Positions 29,317-39,683 of a stretch of DNA of 64,000 bases are shown here, in pieces. Position 1 is the first letter of the stretch. The number at the start of each line of letters is the position of its first letter. Both the position numbers and the translations under genes were made by a program. The notes under the pieces are model-generated. The model worked only from the letters and a program-made list of their open reading frames with translations, had not been told where the DNA came from and did no database searches. This DNA is from Limosilactobacillus panis (GTDB taxonomy: Bacteria > Bacillota > Bacilli > Lactobacillales > Lactobacillaceae), in NCBI RefSeq assembly GCF_019797825.1, contig NZ_CP081855.1, positions 806,001-870,000 of the forward strand, given 5' to 3'.

Positions 29317-29445
29317 ATATATTCCTGCCTTTCAGCTTTGTTGACTGTATGTAGTTTAACGCAAGTTGAAGATAGATTTCAAACTCTAGACGGTCCTTTT
29401 ATGGTAAACTTGAATTATCTCATCGCTGGAAAGGATCAAGTAGGG

Positions 29446-29799
29446 TTGTTTATTAATTATCGTAAGGTATTCTTACAAGTTCTTATAATCTTAATTTATG
29501 TGGGTGTAAGATATTTAGCACGGCGGATCTTTCATGCCCAGCGTCACCGTCAAGAATGGCGAATCTGTACGGTAATTCTCTTTTGGGCCTTGGCGTGTTG
29601 GAACCTGGGATACTACTGGATTGCTTTTCCCATTGCCGTTTGGATGCTGTGGTCGCTGATTTTGATTATCCTTCAGGTCGTTCATAACCATGAATTCTTG
29701 TACCGTCGTTTCTGGCCGCCGTTCTGGTATTCATCAATGGTAATCGCGGTGGTTACGTTTGCCTTATCGTTGTTTGCCGGTGCACTACCATTAGTTTGA
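29446..29799 (+). CDS. DUF3397 family membrane protein
   Basis: About 117 residues with four hydrophobic helices (VFLQVLIILIYVGV, ICTVILFWALACW, AFPIAVWMLWSLILII, SSMVIAVVTFALSLF). Family size and position before mraZ fit DUF3397, of unknown function. Start is uncertain: I chose TTG 29446 (AAGGA 10 bases upstream), since ATG 29401 overlaps a likely extended -10 box (TGGTAAACT, 29402-29410). Divergent from the DUF4044 gene. Ends at its own terminator. Confidence 0.75.
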   Translation: MFINYRKVFLQVLIILIYVGVRYLARRIFHAQRHRQEWRICTVILFWALACWNLGYYWIAFPIAVWMLWSLILIILQVVHNHEFLYRRFWPPFWYSSMVIAVVTFALSLFAGALPLV

Positions 29800-29817
29800 T
29801 AATTAAATTTTTATTTT

Positions 29818-29850
29818 AGCAACTGGTAAAATCTGCTAGTTGCTTTTTTT
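29818..29850 (+). terminator. terminator between DUF3397 and mraZ
   Basis: AGCAACTGG (29818-29826) pairs with CTAGTTGCT (29836-29844), 9-base loop, then seven Ts. Separates the dcw cluster from the gene before it. Confidence 0.9.
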
Positions 29851-29875
29851 ATTTGTGAAAATACCATGGTGAGAA

Positions 29876-29910
29876 GTGGGGGAATGTGGTAGACTGTTCC
29901 TATAAAGTGG
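29876..29910 (+). promoter_or_regulatory. probable MraZ operator/promoter of the dcw cluster
   Basis: GTGG repeats at 29876, 29886 and 29907 fall on a ~10-bp phase, like the spaced GTGG/TGGG repeats bound by MraZ in other bacteria. TATAAA (29901-29906) lies among them and could be the -10. Autoregulation of the division cluster by MraZ is inferred. Confidence 0.55.
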
Positions 29911-29927
29911 TTTTAGGAGGGATTACC

Positions 29928-30356
29928 GTGCTAATGGGTGAATACGAGCATGTTATTGACTCAAAAGGGCGCTTGATTATTCCTGCTAAATTTCGTGATC
30001 AATTAGGGACACCGTTTGTCATCACAAGGGGATTAGACGGTTGTCTTTTTGGTTACCCCCAAACCGAATGGCAGAATTTAGAGGCCAAGTTAAAGATGTT
30101 ACCACTAACGAAGCGGGATGCGCGGGCATTTGTGCGTTTCCTTTATTCAGCGGCTACAGAATGTGTTCTTGATAAGCAGGGGCGGGTGAATATCCCACCA
30201 GTATTACGTAAGCATGCTGATCTGACGAAGGATTGCGTGATTATTGGGGTATCAAACCGCTTTGAAATTTGGAGTGCGACTCGTTGGCAAAGTTACTCTG
30301 GTGATACGGCCGAAAACTTTGATGAAATTGCTGAGGACTTAGAGATTGATTTTTAA
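29928..30356 (+). CDS. mraZ: transcriptional regulator MraZ
   Basis: 142 residues with two AbrB/MraZ-type half-repeats: [18 protein letters not shown] near the start and [18 protein letters not shown] in the second half. MraZ is a ring-forming DNA-binding protein that represses its own dcw operon. Start at GTG 29928 (VLMGEYEH) with AGGAGG 7 bases upstream; ATG 29934 is the alternative. First gene of the cluster. Confidence 0.95.
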   Translation: MLMGEYEHVIDSKGRLIIPAKFRDQLGTPFVITRGLDGCLFGYPQTEWQNLEAKLKMLPLTKRDARAFVRFLYSAATECVLDKQGRVNIPPVLRKHADLTKDCVIIGVSNRFEIWSATRWQSYSGDTAENFDEIAEDLEIDF

Positions 30357-30371
30357 GATGAGGTGGATTAA

Positions 30372-31322
30372 ATGGCCGAGTTCAAACATATAACGGTTCT
30401 ACGAAAAGAAGCCGTTGCTGGATTAAATATTAACCCAGCCGGAAAGTATGTTGATGCGACCCTCGGTGGGGGCGGTCATACCAGCGCAATCTTAAAACAA
30501 CTTAATTCTGGCCACCTTTTTTCGTTTGACCAGGATAGAACCGCCATTGACTATAACAAGACAGCACTTGCTGACCAGATTAACGCGGGAAAACTAACCC
30601 TAGTCGAGGATAATTTCCGCCACCTCAAGAGGGCGATGGCTAAACAGGGGGTCACTAAAGTTGATGGGGTCCTGTATGATCTGGGGGTATCTTCACCCCA
30701 GTTTGATGATGCCCAGCGGGGCTTTAGTTATAAGCTGGATGCCCCCCTGGATATGCGAATGAACCAGGATCAGGAGCTATCGGCAATGGAAGTGGTGAAT
30801 GACTGGCCATATGAAAAGCTGGTGCGCATTCTTTACCGGTATGGTGAAGAGCGCTTTGCCAAGCAGATTGCTCGTAAAATTGAACAGCGACGCAGTCATC
30901 AACCGATTCGGACGACCTTTGAGCTGGTTGACGTCATTAAAGAGGGAATTCCAGCGGCGGCGCGGCGCCACGGTGGGCATCCAGCGAAGAAAAGCTTTCA
31001 GGCAATTCGGATCGCGGTTAACGATGAACTCGGTGCACTGGAGGAGTCACTTGAACAAGCCTTTGATATTTTGAATGTCGGGGGCCGGATTAGCGTAATC
31101 ACCTTCCAGTCACTTGAGGACCGGTTGGTAAAGACAATGTTTCGCGAGAAGTCGTCTTTAGCTGCCAATCTTCCGCAAGGCCTACCGGTTATTCCGGCCG
31201 GGATGACGCCGAAATTTAAACTAGTTAATAAGAAGCCAATTCTACCTAGTGTGCAGGAGTTAGCTAAGAATCATCGGGCACACAGTGCCAAGTTGCGCAT
31301 TATTAAAAAAATTAAAGATTAA
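30372..31322 (+). CDS. rsmH: 16S rRNA (cytosine(1402)-N4)-methyltransferase RsmH
   Basis: 316 residues. SAM motif [14 protein letters not shown] near residue 28, the [21 protein letters not shown] block, and [17 protein letters not shown], ending [15 protein letters not shown]. Methylates C1402 in the 16S P-site region. AGGTGG sits 6 bases before ATG. Standard second gene of the dcw cluster. Confidence 0.97.
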   Translation: MAEFKHITVLRKEAVAGLNINPAGKYVDATLGGGGHTSAILKQLNSGHLFSFDQDRTAIDYNKTALADQINAGKLTLVEDNFRHLKRAMAKQGVTKVDGVLYDLGVSSPQFDDAQRGFSYKLDAPLDMRMNQDQELSAMEVVNDWPYEKLVRILYRYGEERFAKQIARKIEQRRSHQPIRTTFELVDVIKEGIPAAARRHGGHPAKKSFQAIRIAVNDELGALEESLEQAFDILNVGGRISVITFQSLEDRLVKTMFREKSSLAANLPQGLPVIPAGMTPKFKLVNKKPILPSVQELAKNHRAHSAKLRIIKKIKD

Positions 31323-31336
31323 GGACAGTGGATACA

Positions 31337-31690
31337 ATGGTTTCGAATGCAGCACGTAAATACGAAAGTCAACAGGGTAAGCAGGTTAGGCAGATACCGG
31401 TCTTACGGCAGCAACCGAAAAGGTGGAACCGGTTAGAACGGGCCCTGATGGTTGTGGGTGGTGCCATTAGCCTGCTGTTAATAATTACCTTACTTTCAAC
31501 TAAAATTTCTATTAATAATCGTCAGCACAACTTGCAGGATCTGCAGGCCCGTATTTCGCGAGTAAAGAACAGTAATTCGAGTGACCGTCAAGAAATTGCT
31601 GCTTTAACTAGTCAGTCCAGCCTGAAGCGGGCCGCTCACAAGTACGGTTTATCTGATAAAAATTCAAACGTAAGGAACATTAATAAATAA
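31337..31690 (+). CDS. ftsL: cell division protein FtsL
   Basis: About 117 residues. One membrane helix (ALMVVGGAISLLLIITLL, residues ~34-51) then a coiled-coil ectodomain (QHNLQDLQARISRVKNSNSS). FtsL forms a complex with DivIB and DivIC that activates septal peptidoglycan synthesis. ATG 31337 is preferred because AAGGA is 11 bases upstream; GTG 31328 is too close. Shares a base with the next start (TAATG). Confidence 0.88.
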   Translation: MVSNAARKYESQQGKQVRQIPVLRQQPKRWNRLERALMVVGGAISLLLIITLLSTKISINNRQHNLQDLQARISRVKNSNSSDRQEIAALTSQSSLKRAAHKYGLSDKNSNVRNINK

Positions 31691-33825
31691 TGAATAAAGA
31701 GCCACAGCGAACGAGGAATAAGAAAAATAATAGCAATCAGGGGAACTTTGGGAAATGGCTTTTCCTAATCACGATTGGATTATTTTCCTTATTTTTCGTT
31801 CGTTTTGCTTACATTGCGATTAATAAAGATGTCCAGCACGTTAACCTTAAATCACAAGCAGAGCAGATCTACACTCAGCGGCAAGTGATCCAGGCTAAGC
31901 GGGGAAATATTTACGATAGCAAGGGGACTGCTATTGCAACGGATACAAGCAAATACACAATCTATGCGGTTCTGGACCATAACCAACGGTCCTCAAAGGG
32001 AAAGCCGCTCTATGTTACGAATAAGGCCAAAACTGCCAGGGTGTTAGCCAAGTACTTAAACCTGACTTCCAAGCAAATTGAGGAACATCTGGATGCCAAA
32101 AATCAGCCCTACCAAGTTGAGTTTGGCTCGGCCGGTAATAATTTATCAGTGGCGACAATGGAAAAAATTAAGCAAGAACACTTGCCGGGAATTAACTTTG
32201 TCGCGACTCCTGCTCGCCAATATCCAGAAGGCGAATTTGCCTCCCAAATTATTGGAATGGCAGGCCCCAAGGTCAATAGTCAGACCGGGCAGACGACCCT
32301 TTCTGGTCAGTTAGGTCTCGAGGGTTATTTCAACAAGGAACTGACTGGAAAAAACGGGATGCGTCAAGATAAGCGGGATGTTTACGGTTACCGGCTGGCT
32401 AACTCGAAGGGAGTTACCCGGCAAGCTGTTAATGGTAAAGATATTTATACTACCATTGACGCTCAGGCCCAGCACCTGCTAGAGAGTAAGGTCAACAATG
32501 TATATAAGACTGCTAACCCGAACGCCGTCACCGCGATTGTGATGGATGCTAGGACGGGGAGAATTGTTGCCGCAACCCAGCGGCCAACCCTCCGCTCGAA
32601 GAACCCGGTATGGCGAAATATGTTCGTTCAGGATGCCTATGAACCAGGATCAACAATGAAGATTCTAGCCTTAAGTGCAGCAATCGACTCAGGGCACTTT
32701 GATCCGAATGCCACCTTTAACTCCGGAACCTGGGCCATGGGCGGTGGAAAAATTGTTGATTGGTCCTCTAGTGGATGGGGGATGATTTCCTTTAAGGATG
32801 CCTTTGATATGTCCAGCAATGTTGGCTTTGCTCACATTGAACAAAACATGGGAGCGAAGACATGGATGAAGTATATCCGACGCTTTGGCCTTCTTAAGCA
32901 GGTCAACGTGTTGGGAATGGGGAATGAGGTTTCTGGCTTTACTCAGTTCAAAGGGATTCTTGAACAGGCAAACACCGCCTTTGGTCAGGGGATTACGGTT
33001 AACCAGATGCAAATGTTACAAGCGTTTAGTGCGGTCAGCAATAATGGTAAGATGATGCGGCCATACATTGTCAAGAAGATTGTTAATGCTGATGGTAAGG
33101 TCGTTAAGAGTGTCAAGCCCCAGGTTGTTGGCCACCCCATTAAGGCGTCAACGGCTAAACAGGTTCGTGGTTACATGGAAGGTGTCGTCTATGACCAGAA
33201 AGGATTGGGACATGACTTCCAGTTAAAGGGCCACCGGATTGCTGGTAAGACCGGGACCGCCCAAATTGGGGGAGCCAACGGGTACAGCAATGGGGATACC
33301 AATTATCTTTACTCCTTTGCGGGGATGGCGCCTGCAAAACATCCACGTTACGTCATATACATCACATTACGGCAACCAAAGAACCTGAGCCAGCCGGCAA
33401 CAAAGCAGATGGCATCGATCTTTAAACCGGTAATAAAGAGCTTGCTCGAAGATAAGGAGGCTAGTTCCAGTGTTATTAAGATGATCAACGTGGTTGGTCA
33501 AGCGCCCGATGCGGCATCCGACCGCTTGAATAAGCTTCATGTTCAGCCGGTAGTGATTGGCAATGGCAAGAAGGTTCACCACCAGTCCATAGTGCCAGGT
33601 AAACAGGTACTCAAGAATCAACGCGTGATCCTTAACACGGGTGGTAAGTACCAAATGCCTGATATAAGTGGTTGGAGTGCGGCCGATGTTCAGCAACTGG
33701 CCAAAGAATTAAATGTTAAGCTGGTTGAGCACGGAAGTGGCTACGTAAGTAAGCAAAGCATCAAAGCCAACAGTAAGGTTAGCGATCATCAAACCCTTAC
33801 CGTTGAGTACCAAAATAAGCAGTAA
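31690..33825 (+). CDS. pbp2B: penicillin-binding protein of the PBP2B/2X class (septal transpeptidase)
   Basis: 711 residues. Cytoplasmic tail, one membrane helix (~24-43), dimerisation domain starting RQVIQAKRGNIYDSKGTAIA, transpeptidase with S-T-M-K near 321, S-S-N near 375 and K-T-G-T near 520, and two PASTA-like repeats after ~600 (INVVGQAPDAASDRLNKL; MPDISGWSAADVQQLAKEL). Cross-links septal peptidoglycan with FtsW. All three catalytic motifs are intact. Confidence 0.95.
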   Translation: MNKEPQRTRNKKNNSNQGNFGKWLFLITIGLFSLFFVRFAYIAINKDVQHVNLKSQAEQIYTQRQVIQAKRGNIYDSKGTAIATDTSKYTIYAVLDHNQRSSKGKPLYVTNKAKTARVLAKYLNLTSKQIEEHLDAKNQPYQVEFGSAGNNLSVATMEKIKQEHLPGINFVATPARQYPEGEFASQIIGMAGPKVNSQTGQTTLSGQLGLEGYFNKELTGKNGMRQDKRDVYGYRLANSKGVTRQAVNGKDIYTTIDAQAQHLLESKVNNVYKTANPNAVTAIVMDARTGRIVAATQRPTLRSKNPVWRNMFVQDAYEPGSTMKILALSAAIDSGHFDPNATFNSGTWAMGGGKIVDWSSSGWGMISFKDAFDMSSNVGFAHIEQNMGAKTWMKYIRRFGLLKQVNVLGMGNEVSGFTQFKGILEQANTAFGQGITVNQMQMLQAFSAVSNNGKMMRPYIVKKIVNADGKVVKSVKPQVVGHPIKASTAKQVRGYMEGVVYDQKGLGHDFQLKGHRIAGKTGTAQIGGANGYSNGDTNYLYSFAGMAPAKHPRYVIYITLRQPKNLSQPATKQMASIFKPVIKSLLEDKEASSSVIKMINVVGQAPDAASDRLNKLHVQPVVIGNGKKVHHQSIVPGKQVLKNQRVILNTGGKYQMPDISGWSAADVQQLAKELNVKLVEHGSGYVSKQSIKANSKVSDHQTLTVEYQNKQ

Positions 33826-33837
33826 TAGGAGGACAAT

Positions 33838-34809
33838 ATGAATCTATTAAGTGGTGTTTTAACGCTCATCAGTGCGTTTTTAATTACTTTTCTACTAATG
33901 CCGTCGTTAATTCGATATTTTCGGTCCAAGAAGGAAGGCCAACAGATTAGAAAAGAGGGTCCAACTTGGCACGCCAAGAAAGCAGGAACTCCAACAATGG
34001 GAGGGCTCCTCTTTATCATTTCGGCAGTGATTACGATTCTCTGGGTGGCCGTTTGGCAGGGGTTGGTTGACAATACCCTCTGGGCCCTCCTATTAATTCT
34101 TGTTGTCTACGGTTTAATTGGAATGTGGGACGATAGTATTAAGATTTTCCACCACCAAAACGAAGGTTTTAAAGCATGGCAAAAGGCTCTGTGTCAGGTG
34201 ATTGCGGCAATGGTCTTTACTGTGATCTATCAGCACGAAGGCTTTCAGATGGGGTTTGGAACTGATCAGTACGGATGGCTGTATGGCCTTTTCATTATCT
34301 TCTGGATTGTCGGCTTCTCTAATGCCGTTAACCTGACCGATGGTTTGGATGGCTTGGTTAGTGGTCTGTCAATCATTTCTTTCTTGGCTTACCTGGTAAT
34401 TGCCCTGGTTAACTTGAACCAACCGGGCTATCCGGAAATTGCCCTTTTCTGTCTGGCCATGATTGGGACTTTGCTAGGCTTCTTCCCTTATAACCACAAG
34501 CCGGCTAAGATTTTCATGGGTGATATGGGGTCATTAGCGATTGGTGCTTCTTTGGCAGCTGTTTCTTTACTTCTTCACCACGAATGGTCCCTGCTGGTCA
34601 TCGGAATTGTTTATGTTTGTGAGACGGCAAGTGTGATCCTCCAGGTAGCTTCCTTTAAGTTAACCGGTAAGCGGATCTTCAAGATGAGTCCAATCCACCA
34701 CCACTTTGAAATGTGTGGGTGGAGTGAATGGAAAATTGATATTGTCTTTTGGATTGTTGGGTTAATTGGGGCAGTTATTGCTGTCAGCACGATTTTATTA
34801 GTTGGTTAA
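33838..34809 (+). CDS. mraY: phospho-N-acetylmuramoyl-pentapeptide transferase MraY
   Basis: 323 residues, polytopic (about ten helices). GTPTMGG equivalent reads [12 protein letters not shown]; catalytic [12 protein letters not shown] and [11 protein letters not shown], and the PIHHHFE loop near the C-terminus. Moves phospho-MurNAc-pentapeptide onto undecaprenyl phosphate to make lipid I in the inner membrane. AGGAGG 7 bases before ATG. Confidence 0.98.
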   Translation: MNLLSGVLTLISAFLITFLLMPSLIRYFRSKKEGQQIRKEGPTWHAKKAGTPTMGGLLFIISAVITILWVAVWQGLVDNTLWALLLILVVYGLIGMWDDSIKIFHHQNEGFKAWQKALCQVIAAMVFTVIYQHEGFQMGFGTDQYGWLYGLFIIFWIVGFSNAVNLTDGLDGLVSGLSIISFLAYLVIALVNLNQPGYPEIALFCLAMIGTLLGFFPYNHKPAKIFMGDMGSLAIGASLAAVSLLLHHEWSLLVIGIVYVCETASVILQVASFKLTGKRIFKMSPIHHHFEMCGWSEWKIDIVFWIVGLIGAVIAVSTILLVG

Positions 34810-34834
34810 ACTTAAAACGGGAGAATGAGTTACG

Positions 34835-36211
34835 ATGAAAGAGATTAAAGATTATCAAGGGAAAATGGTCCTCGTAATTGGCTTTGGAATTAGTGGATTA
34901 AACGCCGCCCACTTACTTGTTAAGCTCGGTGCTCAGGTAACGGCAAATGACATGAAGACACCACAGGATCCGCAAGTGGTTACTGACTTGAAAGCGGACG
35001 GTATTACCGTTATCACCGGGAGTAACCCCCTGTCTTTAGCTAATCAGGACTTTGACCTGGTGGTTAAGAACCCGGGGATTCCATATGATAATCCCCTGGT
35101 TGCTAAGTTCGTTGAGAAAAAAACGCCAATCATCACTGAAGCCGAGTTAGGCTGGGAAATCTTTGACGGACATCTGGTGAGTGTCACTGGAAGTAATGGT
35201 AAGACGACAACGACGACCTTAACACAACTGATGCTGGCCAAAAGTTCCACCCATAAGGTGAAATATGCCGGAAATATCGGGGTTTCCTTCAGTAAGGTGG
35301 CCGAAGAATTAGGGCCTGACGATACCTTGGTCACGGAACTCTCTAGTTTCCAACTGTTGGGGACGCCGACAATCCATCCCCATATCGCGATTATTACTAA
35401 TATTTTTTCTAATCACCTGGACTATCATAAGACCCGTGAGAACTACATTAATGCTAAATTAAATATTACCCGGAACCAGACCAAGGACGACTTCTTGATC
35501 ATGAACTGGGACCGTGACGAGTGGCAAGAAATTGCCCGCCGTAGCCAGGCCACCATTGTCCCATTCTCACGGCAAGACAAGAGTCATAAGGGTTCGTACG
35601 AAGAAAATGGTGATATTTACTGGCGGGGTGAACGAATCATGGCAGCAAAGGATATCCGCCTGATTGGCCCGCAAAACGTTGAAAACGCGCTGGCAGCGAT
35701 TGCGGCTGCCAAGTTAAGCGGGGTTTCCAACGAGGACATTGTCAGTGTTCTAACAACCTTCAGTGGGGTCCGTCACCGTCTTCAGTACGTGCTTGATTAC
35801 AAGGGACGGCGCTTCTATAACGATTCAAAATCCACCGATATTGAGGCCACCGAGGTTGCCTTGCAGGGCTTTGAGCAGCCGGTAATCCTGTTAGCTGGTG
35901 GTTTAGACCGGGGGTATACTTTTGAACGGCTTGTACCTTACTTTAAGAAACACGTTAAAGCAATTATCGTATTTGGACAGTGTAAGGATAAGATGAAGGA
36001 CGCGGCTGAACAAGCTGGCATCCCAACAATCCTGGAAAGTGAGAATGCCATTACGGCGGTGCCCGCAGCCTGGAAGGTTAGTGAACCGGGGGATGTGATC
36101 CTTCTTTCACCGGCCAACGCCAGCTGGGATCAGTTCCCGAGCTTTGAAGTGCGGGGGGACCGCTTCATTGAGGCGGTTGAAAAGTTGACAGGACGAAAGG
36201 AGAATAACTGA
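34835..36211 (+). CDS. murD: UDP-N-acetylmuramoylalanine--D-glutamate ligase
   Basis: 458 residues. Mur ligase ATP loop [13 protein letters not shown] near residue 116, the TELSSFQL block, the [10 protein letters not shown] block, and C-terminal [14 protein letters not shown] and [12 protein letters not shown]. Adds D-Glu to UDP-MurNAc-L-Ala in the cytoplasm. Its stop overlaps the murG start by one base. Confidence 0.98.
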   Translation: MKEIKDYQGKMVLVIGFGISGLNAAHLLVKLGAQVTANDMKTPQDPQVVTDLKADGITVITGSNPLSLANQDFDLVVKNPGIPYDNPLVAKFVEKKTPIITEAELGWEIFDGHLVSVTGSNGKTTTTTLTQLMLAKSSTHKVKYAGNIGVSFSKVAEELGPDDTLVTELSSFQLLGTPTIHPHIAIITNIFSNHLDYHKTRENYINAKLNITRNQTKDDFLIMNWDRDEWQEIARRSQATIVPFSRQDKSHKGSYEENGDIYWRGERIMAAKDIRLIGPQNVENALAAIAAAKLSGVSNEDIVSVLTTFSGVRHRLQYVLDYKGRRFYNDSKSTDIEATEVALQGFEQPVILLAGGLDRGYTFERLVPYFKKHVKAIIVFGQCKDKMKDAAEQAGIPTILESENAITAVPAAWKVSEPGDVILLSPANASWDQFPSFEVRGDRFIEAVEKLTGRKENN

Positions 36212-37317
36212 TGCGTTTACTAGTTTCTGGAGGCGGAACAGGTGGTCACATTTATCCGGCCCTTGCATTAATTGAGCGTCTTAAACAGGTTGAACCGGGA
36301 ACCGAGGTTCTGTACGTGGGAACGACCCGTGGCTTAGAAAATAAGATTGTTCCAGATGCGGGAATTAAGCTGGAAACGATGAAGATGCAGGGCTTTAAGC
36401 GGTCGCTCTCCTTGGAAAACTTTAAGACCATCTACCTCTTCTTGAAGTCGGTTCACCATGCTAAATCGATCATCAGGGATTTTAAACCCGACGTTGTTTT
36501 GGGAACCGGTGGTTACGTTAGCGGAGCCGTTTTATACGCGGCAGCCAAGCACCATATCCCGACGGTTATTCACGAGCAAAACAGTGTTGTCGGAGTCACT
36601 AATAAGTTTTTGAGTCGTTATGTTGACGAGATTGCGATCGCCTTTGCGGCGGCACGAAGCCAGTTTCCTAAAGGAAAGGTAACAATGGTTGGTAATCCCC
36701 GGGCCCAACAAGTGGTTTCGCAAACGGATAGCCAGTTTTCCTGGACGAGTTACGGCCTTAAAGACGATGTTCCGACCCTGATGATCTTCGGGGGGAGCCA
36801 GGGAGCACCGAAAATTAATAAGACAGTGGTTGACGCCATTCCGCAGTTTAATGAGCGGGAATACCAGGTCATTTTTGCCACCGGTCAAAAGCGCTATGAC
36901 CAGGTAAAGGAACTGCTTAAAGACGTTCAGATTGCGGATAACGTGAAGGTTGTTCCTTACATTAAGGATATGCCGGCAAAAATGCCAAAGGTGGCGGCAC
37001 TGGTATCACGGGCAGGGGCAACAACAATTGCAGAAGTTACTGCCCTTGGCGTTCCAACGATTTTAATCCCGAGCCCCTATGTTACGGCTAACCACCAGGT
37101 TAAAAATGCCCAGGCTCTGGTCCGTAAAAACGCTGCCGTAATGATTACGGAAGATAACCTTGATGCCCGCTCTTTGATGGTTCAGGCGGATAAAATCATG
37201 GAGAATGCTGACTTGCGTAACGAGATGGCAGCAGCTTCGCGGAAACTAGGGAAGCCAGATGCTGCTGACCACTTAATTAAGGTCCTGCATAAGGCAATCA
37301 ATGACCACCAAAAATAG
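36211..37317 (+). CDS. murG: UDP-GlcNAc:lipid I transferase MurG
   Basis: 368 residues. GT-B fold; first glycine loop [14 protein letters not shown] at the very N-terminus, then [16 protein letters not shown], the [10 protein letters not shown] loop and the [13 protein letters not shown] block. Converts lipid I to lipid II at the inner face of the membrane. AAAGGAG 7 bases before ATG. Confidence 0.98.
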   Translation: MRLLVSGGGTGGHIYPALALIERLKQVEPGTEVLYVGTTRGLENKIVPDAGIKLETMKMQGFKRSLSLENFKTIYLFLKSVHHAKSIIRDFKPDVVLGTGGYVSGAVLYAAAKHHIPTVIHEQNSVVGVTNKFLSRYVDEIAIAFAAARSQFPKGKVTMVGNPRAQQVVSQTDSQFSWTSYGLKDDVPTLMIFGGSQGAPKINKTVVDAIPQFNEREYQVIFATGQKRYDQVKELLKDVQIADNVKVVPYIKDMPAKMPKVAALVSRAGATTIAEVTALGVPTILIPSPYVTANHQVKNAQALVRKNAAVMITEDNLDARSLMVQADKIMENADLRNEMAAASRKLGKPDAADHLIKVLHKAINDHQK

Positions 37318-37333
37318 TAAGGAGGAGGTTAGC

Positions 37334-38170
37334 TTGGATAAATCCCATTTTATCCCAGAGCACCAACAATATGCACAGCGTTTAACGGCCATTGAAGAAC
37401 GTCGTGCCCAAGCTGACCATCCCCATAAGGGTGGCAAAAAAATTGGCCATAAAGTTCATAAAATTAAGTGGTATCGTTACTTCACGAATGGTGAACGAGT
37501 TGCCAAGCTAGCTTGCTTGTTTGGTGGGGTCCTCCTGCTCGCCCTTTACGTTCTTTCACCGTTGAGCAAGATAAAACAGGTCCAAGTGACGGGTAATAGT
37601 GAATTAGGCATCCGTCAAATTGAAGAAGCAACGCAGATTCACCCGGGACGTTACATTTGGGGGGTCTACGCCAACCGGAATGCCCTTAGTCAAAGTGCAC
37701 ACAATAAGAACCCCCAGGTTAAAAGCATTCGGGTGCGTGTCACCGGACCGCAAGCGGTTAAGATTACCGTTCAGGAAAATCCGGTTGTCGGGATAGTTGA
37801 GATCAAGCAGCGCGATTATGACGTCTTGGCAAATGGACAGCTGCAAGCGGCGAAGAGCGATAAGAGTAAGATCACGTACCAGGGCTTTTATAAGGATCGT
37901 ACAGCGTTAAGGAAGACCGCGGTGCAGATAGGTAAAGTCAAACCGGTGATTCGGAATGGTATTTCAGCAATCGCGTATCGCCCTAATAAGGTATCGCCAC
38001 GGCGGTTAGTTATTTACATGCGGGATGGCAATACCGTATATGCAGACTATAAGACGGTCGGTAAGAAATTGGCCTATTACCCTGGAATTGCGGCGACAAT
38101 GAAAGATCCTGGGATCATTGACCTTCAAGTGGGTGCTTATTCGTATAGCTACGGGTCCCATGACAAATGA
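37334..38170 (+). CDS. divIB: cell division protein DivIB/FtsQ
   Basis: 278 residues. Basic cytoplasmic head (HPHKGGKKIGHKVHKIKW), a membrane helix at about 57-76, then a POTRA domain starting SKIKQVQVTGNSELGIRQIEE. Works with FtsL and DivIC in septum assembly. Start at TTG 37334 behind AGGAGGAGG (37320-37328), which lies just after the murG stop; the longer in-frame ATG at 37301 would overlap murG and lacks a site. Confidence 0.92.
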   Translation: MDKSHFIPEHQQYAQRLTAIEERRAQADHPHKGGKKIGHKVHKIKWYRYFTNGERVAKLACLFGGVLLLALYVLSPLSKIKQVQVTGNSELGIRQIEEATQIHPGRYIWGVYANRNALSQSAHNKNPQVKSIRVRVTGPQAVKITVQENPVVGIVEIKQRDYDVLANGQLQAAKSDKSKITYQGFYKDRTALRKTAVQIGKVKPVIRNGISAIAYRPNKVSPRRLVIYMRDGNTVYADYKTVGKKLAYYPGIAATMKDPGIIDLQVGAYSYSYGSHDK

Positions 38171-38194
38171 TTTTAGAAAAGATTGGGGAAAACA

Positions 38195-38239
38195 TTTTTG
38201 AAGTGAATAAGATGTGGTAAAATCTTATTTAGGTATAAT
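38195..38239 (+). promoter_or_regulatory. probable ftsA-ftsZ promoter region
   Basis: Two -10 boxes in the 126-bp AT-rich gap: TAAAAT (38218-38223) with an extended TG, and TATAAT (38234-38239). -35 matches are poor. A separate promoter here would allow high ftsZ levels. Confidence 0.45.
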
Positions 38240-38296
38240 TTAAAATACAAAATTTTTAATGAGTATATTTAATAGTTTTAGGAAGGTGCCGTTCAG

Positions 38297-39664
38297 ATGG
38301 ATAATTCAGAAGTATTTGTTGGATTGGATATTGGAACCACCTCGATTAAGGCATTAGTATGCGAGAGTGTTAAAGGGCAATTAAAAGTTGTCGGGGTGGG
38401 AATTGCTCCTTCCACCGGACTTAACCATGGCGTAATCGTTGATATCAATAAGACCGCCCACGCTATCTCACAAGCGGTTGCTAAAGCAGAGGAAAAATCC
38501 AATCTTAGTATCAAAAAACTTATTGTTGGTCTCCCAGCCAACTACTTACAAATGCAGAAGGTTCATGGAATGATTACCATTGGATCACAAGGACAGTCAC
38601 GTGAGATTGTGAACAGTGATGTCAATGATGTTGCCAGAGAAACCTTAACGCAAAATATTCCACCAGAGCGGACAGTTTTAGATTTGATTCCTACTGAGTT
38701 TTCTGTTGATGGCTTCGGCGGGATTAAGGATCCACGAGGAATGGTTAGTGTCCGCTTGGAAATGAAAGCAACACTTTACACCGGTCCTAAAACCATTATT
38801 CATAACACCAAAAAGGCGGTTCAAAGAGCTGGTTATGAAATTAAAGACTTTGTGATTGAACCAATTGCAACGGACTTCAACCTTCTTAATGACGGTGAGC
38901 AGGACTTTGGCACGGTTGTGATTGATCTTGGTGGTGGTCAAACAACTACCAGTATCATTCATGATCACCAGTTGAAGTATACATTCGTTGATCTGGAAGG
39001 TGGTCAGTACGTTACTAAGGATATTTCAACGGTTCTAAATACTTCATTAAAGAATGCCGAACAGTTAAAACTTAACCATGGTTATGCTGACCACACACTT
39101 GCTGACGAAGAGGCAGAGATCAATGTTAATGTTGTCGGCAAGAATGAACCCGTTCAGTTTACTGAAGAATATCTGGCCGAAGTAATCGAGGCCCGGATGA
39201 GGCAAATCTTCGAACGAATTCACCAGCGTCTCCAAAGCATTCATGCTCCAGAACTGCCAGGTGGCGTCACGATTATTGGTGGCGGTGCAGCAATGCCCGG
39301 CATAAAGGAGTTGGCCCAGCAATACTTTGCGGGTCGCATCAAGATTTATGCACCCGAGCAGATGGGAATTCGTCACCCCGGCTATGCTGCCGGGTTGGCA
39401 CTGGCGATGTACGAAAACCAGCTGTCGGATGTTGATAAACTTATCAAGCAGACAATCCAGCAACCTGATATAATAGAAAGCCCACAGGAAGACGAGCAGT
39501 CAACCAGTGGTGGGCGCCAAATGGTTCACCAGTGGTCAAACAAGCAGGCTCAGCCAGTACGCGAAGCTAACCATTTGCGGCAAGAAAAACGGTCAACGCC
39601 AAAAAAGACTAAGCATACGTTTGGTAACCGGCTAAAGGGTATGTTTGATAACCTATTTGATTAA
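38297..39664 (+). CDS. ftsA: cell division protein FtsA
   Basis: 455 residues. Actin-fold ATPase: FVGLDIGTTSIKALV (phosphate 1), the 1C domain, VVIDLGGGQTTTSII (phosphate 2), TIIGGGAAMPGI (adenosine). After a glutamine/serine-rich linker the C-terminus is an amphipathic helix (TFGNRLKGMFDNLFD) that ties FtsA and FtsZ to the membrane. GGAAGG lies upstream of ATG; 19 bp before ftsZ. Confidence 0.97.
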   Translation: MDNSEVFVGLDIGTTSIKALVCESVKGQLKVVGVGIAPSTGLNHGVIVDINKTAHAISQAVAKAEEKSNLSIKKLIVGLPANYLQMQKVHGMITIGSQGQSREIVNSDVNDVARETLTQNIPPERTVLDLIPTEFSVDGFGGIKDPRGMVSVRLEMKATLYTGPKTIIHNTKKAVQRAGYEIKDFVIEPIATDFNLLNDGEQDFGTVVIDLGGGQTTTSIIHDHQLKYTFVDLEGGQYVTKDISTVLNTSLKNAEQLKLNHGYADHTLADEEAEINVNVVGKNEPVQFTEEYLAEVIEARMRQIFERIHQRLQSIHAPELPGGVTIIGGGAAMPGIKELAQQYFAGRIKIYAPEQMGIRHPGYAAGLALAMYENQLSDVDKLIKQTIQQPDIIESPQEDEQSTSGGRQMVHQWSNKQAQPVREANHLRQEKRSTPKKTKHTFGNRLKGMFDNLFD

Positions 39665-39683
39665 AATCACGGAGGAGAATTAA

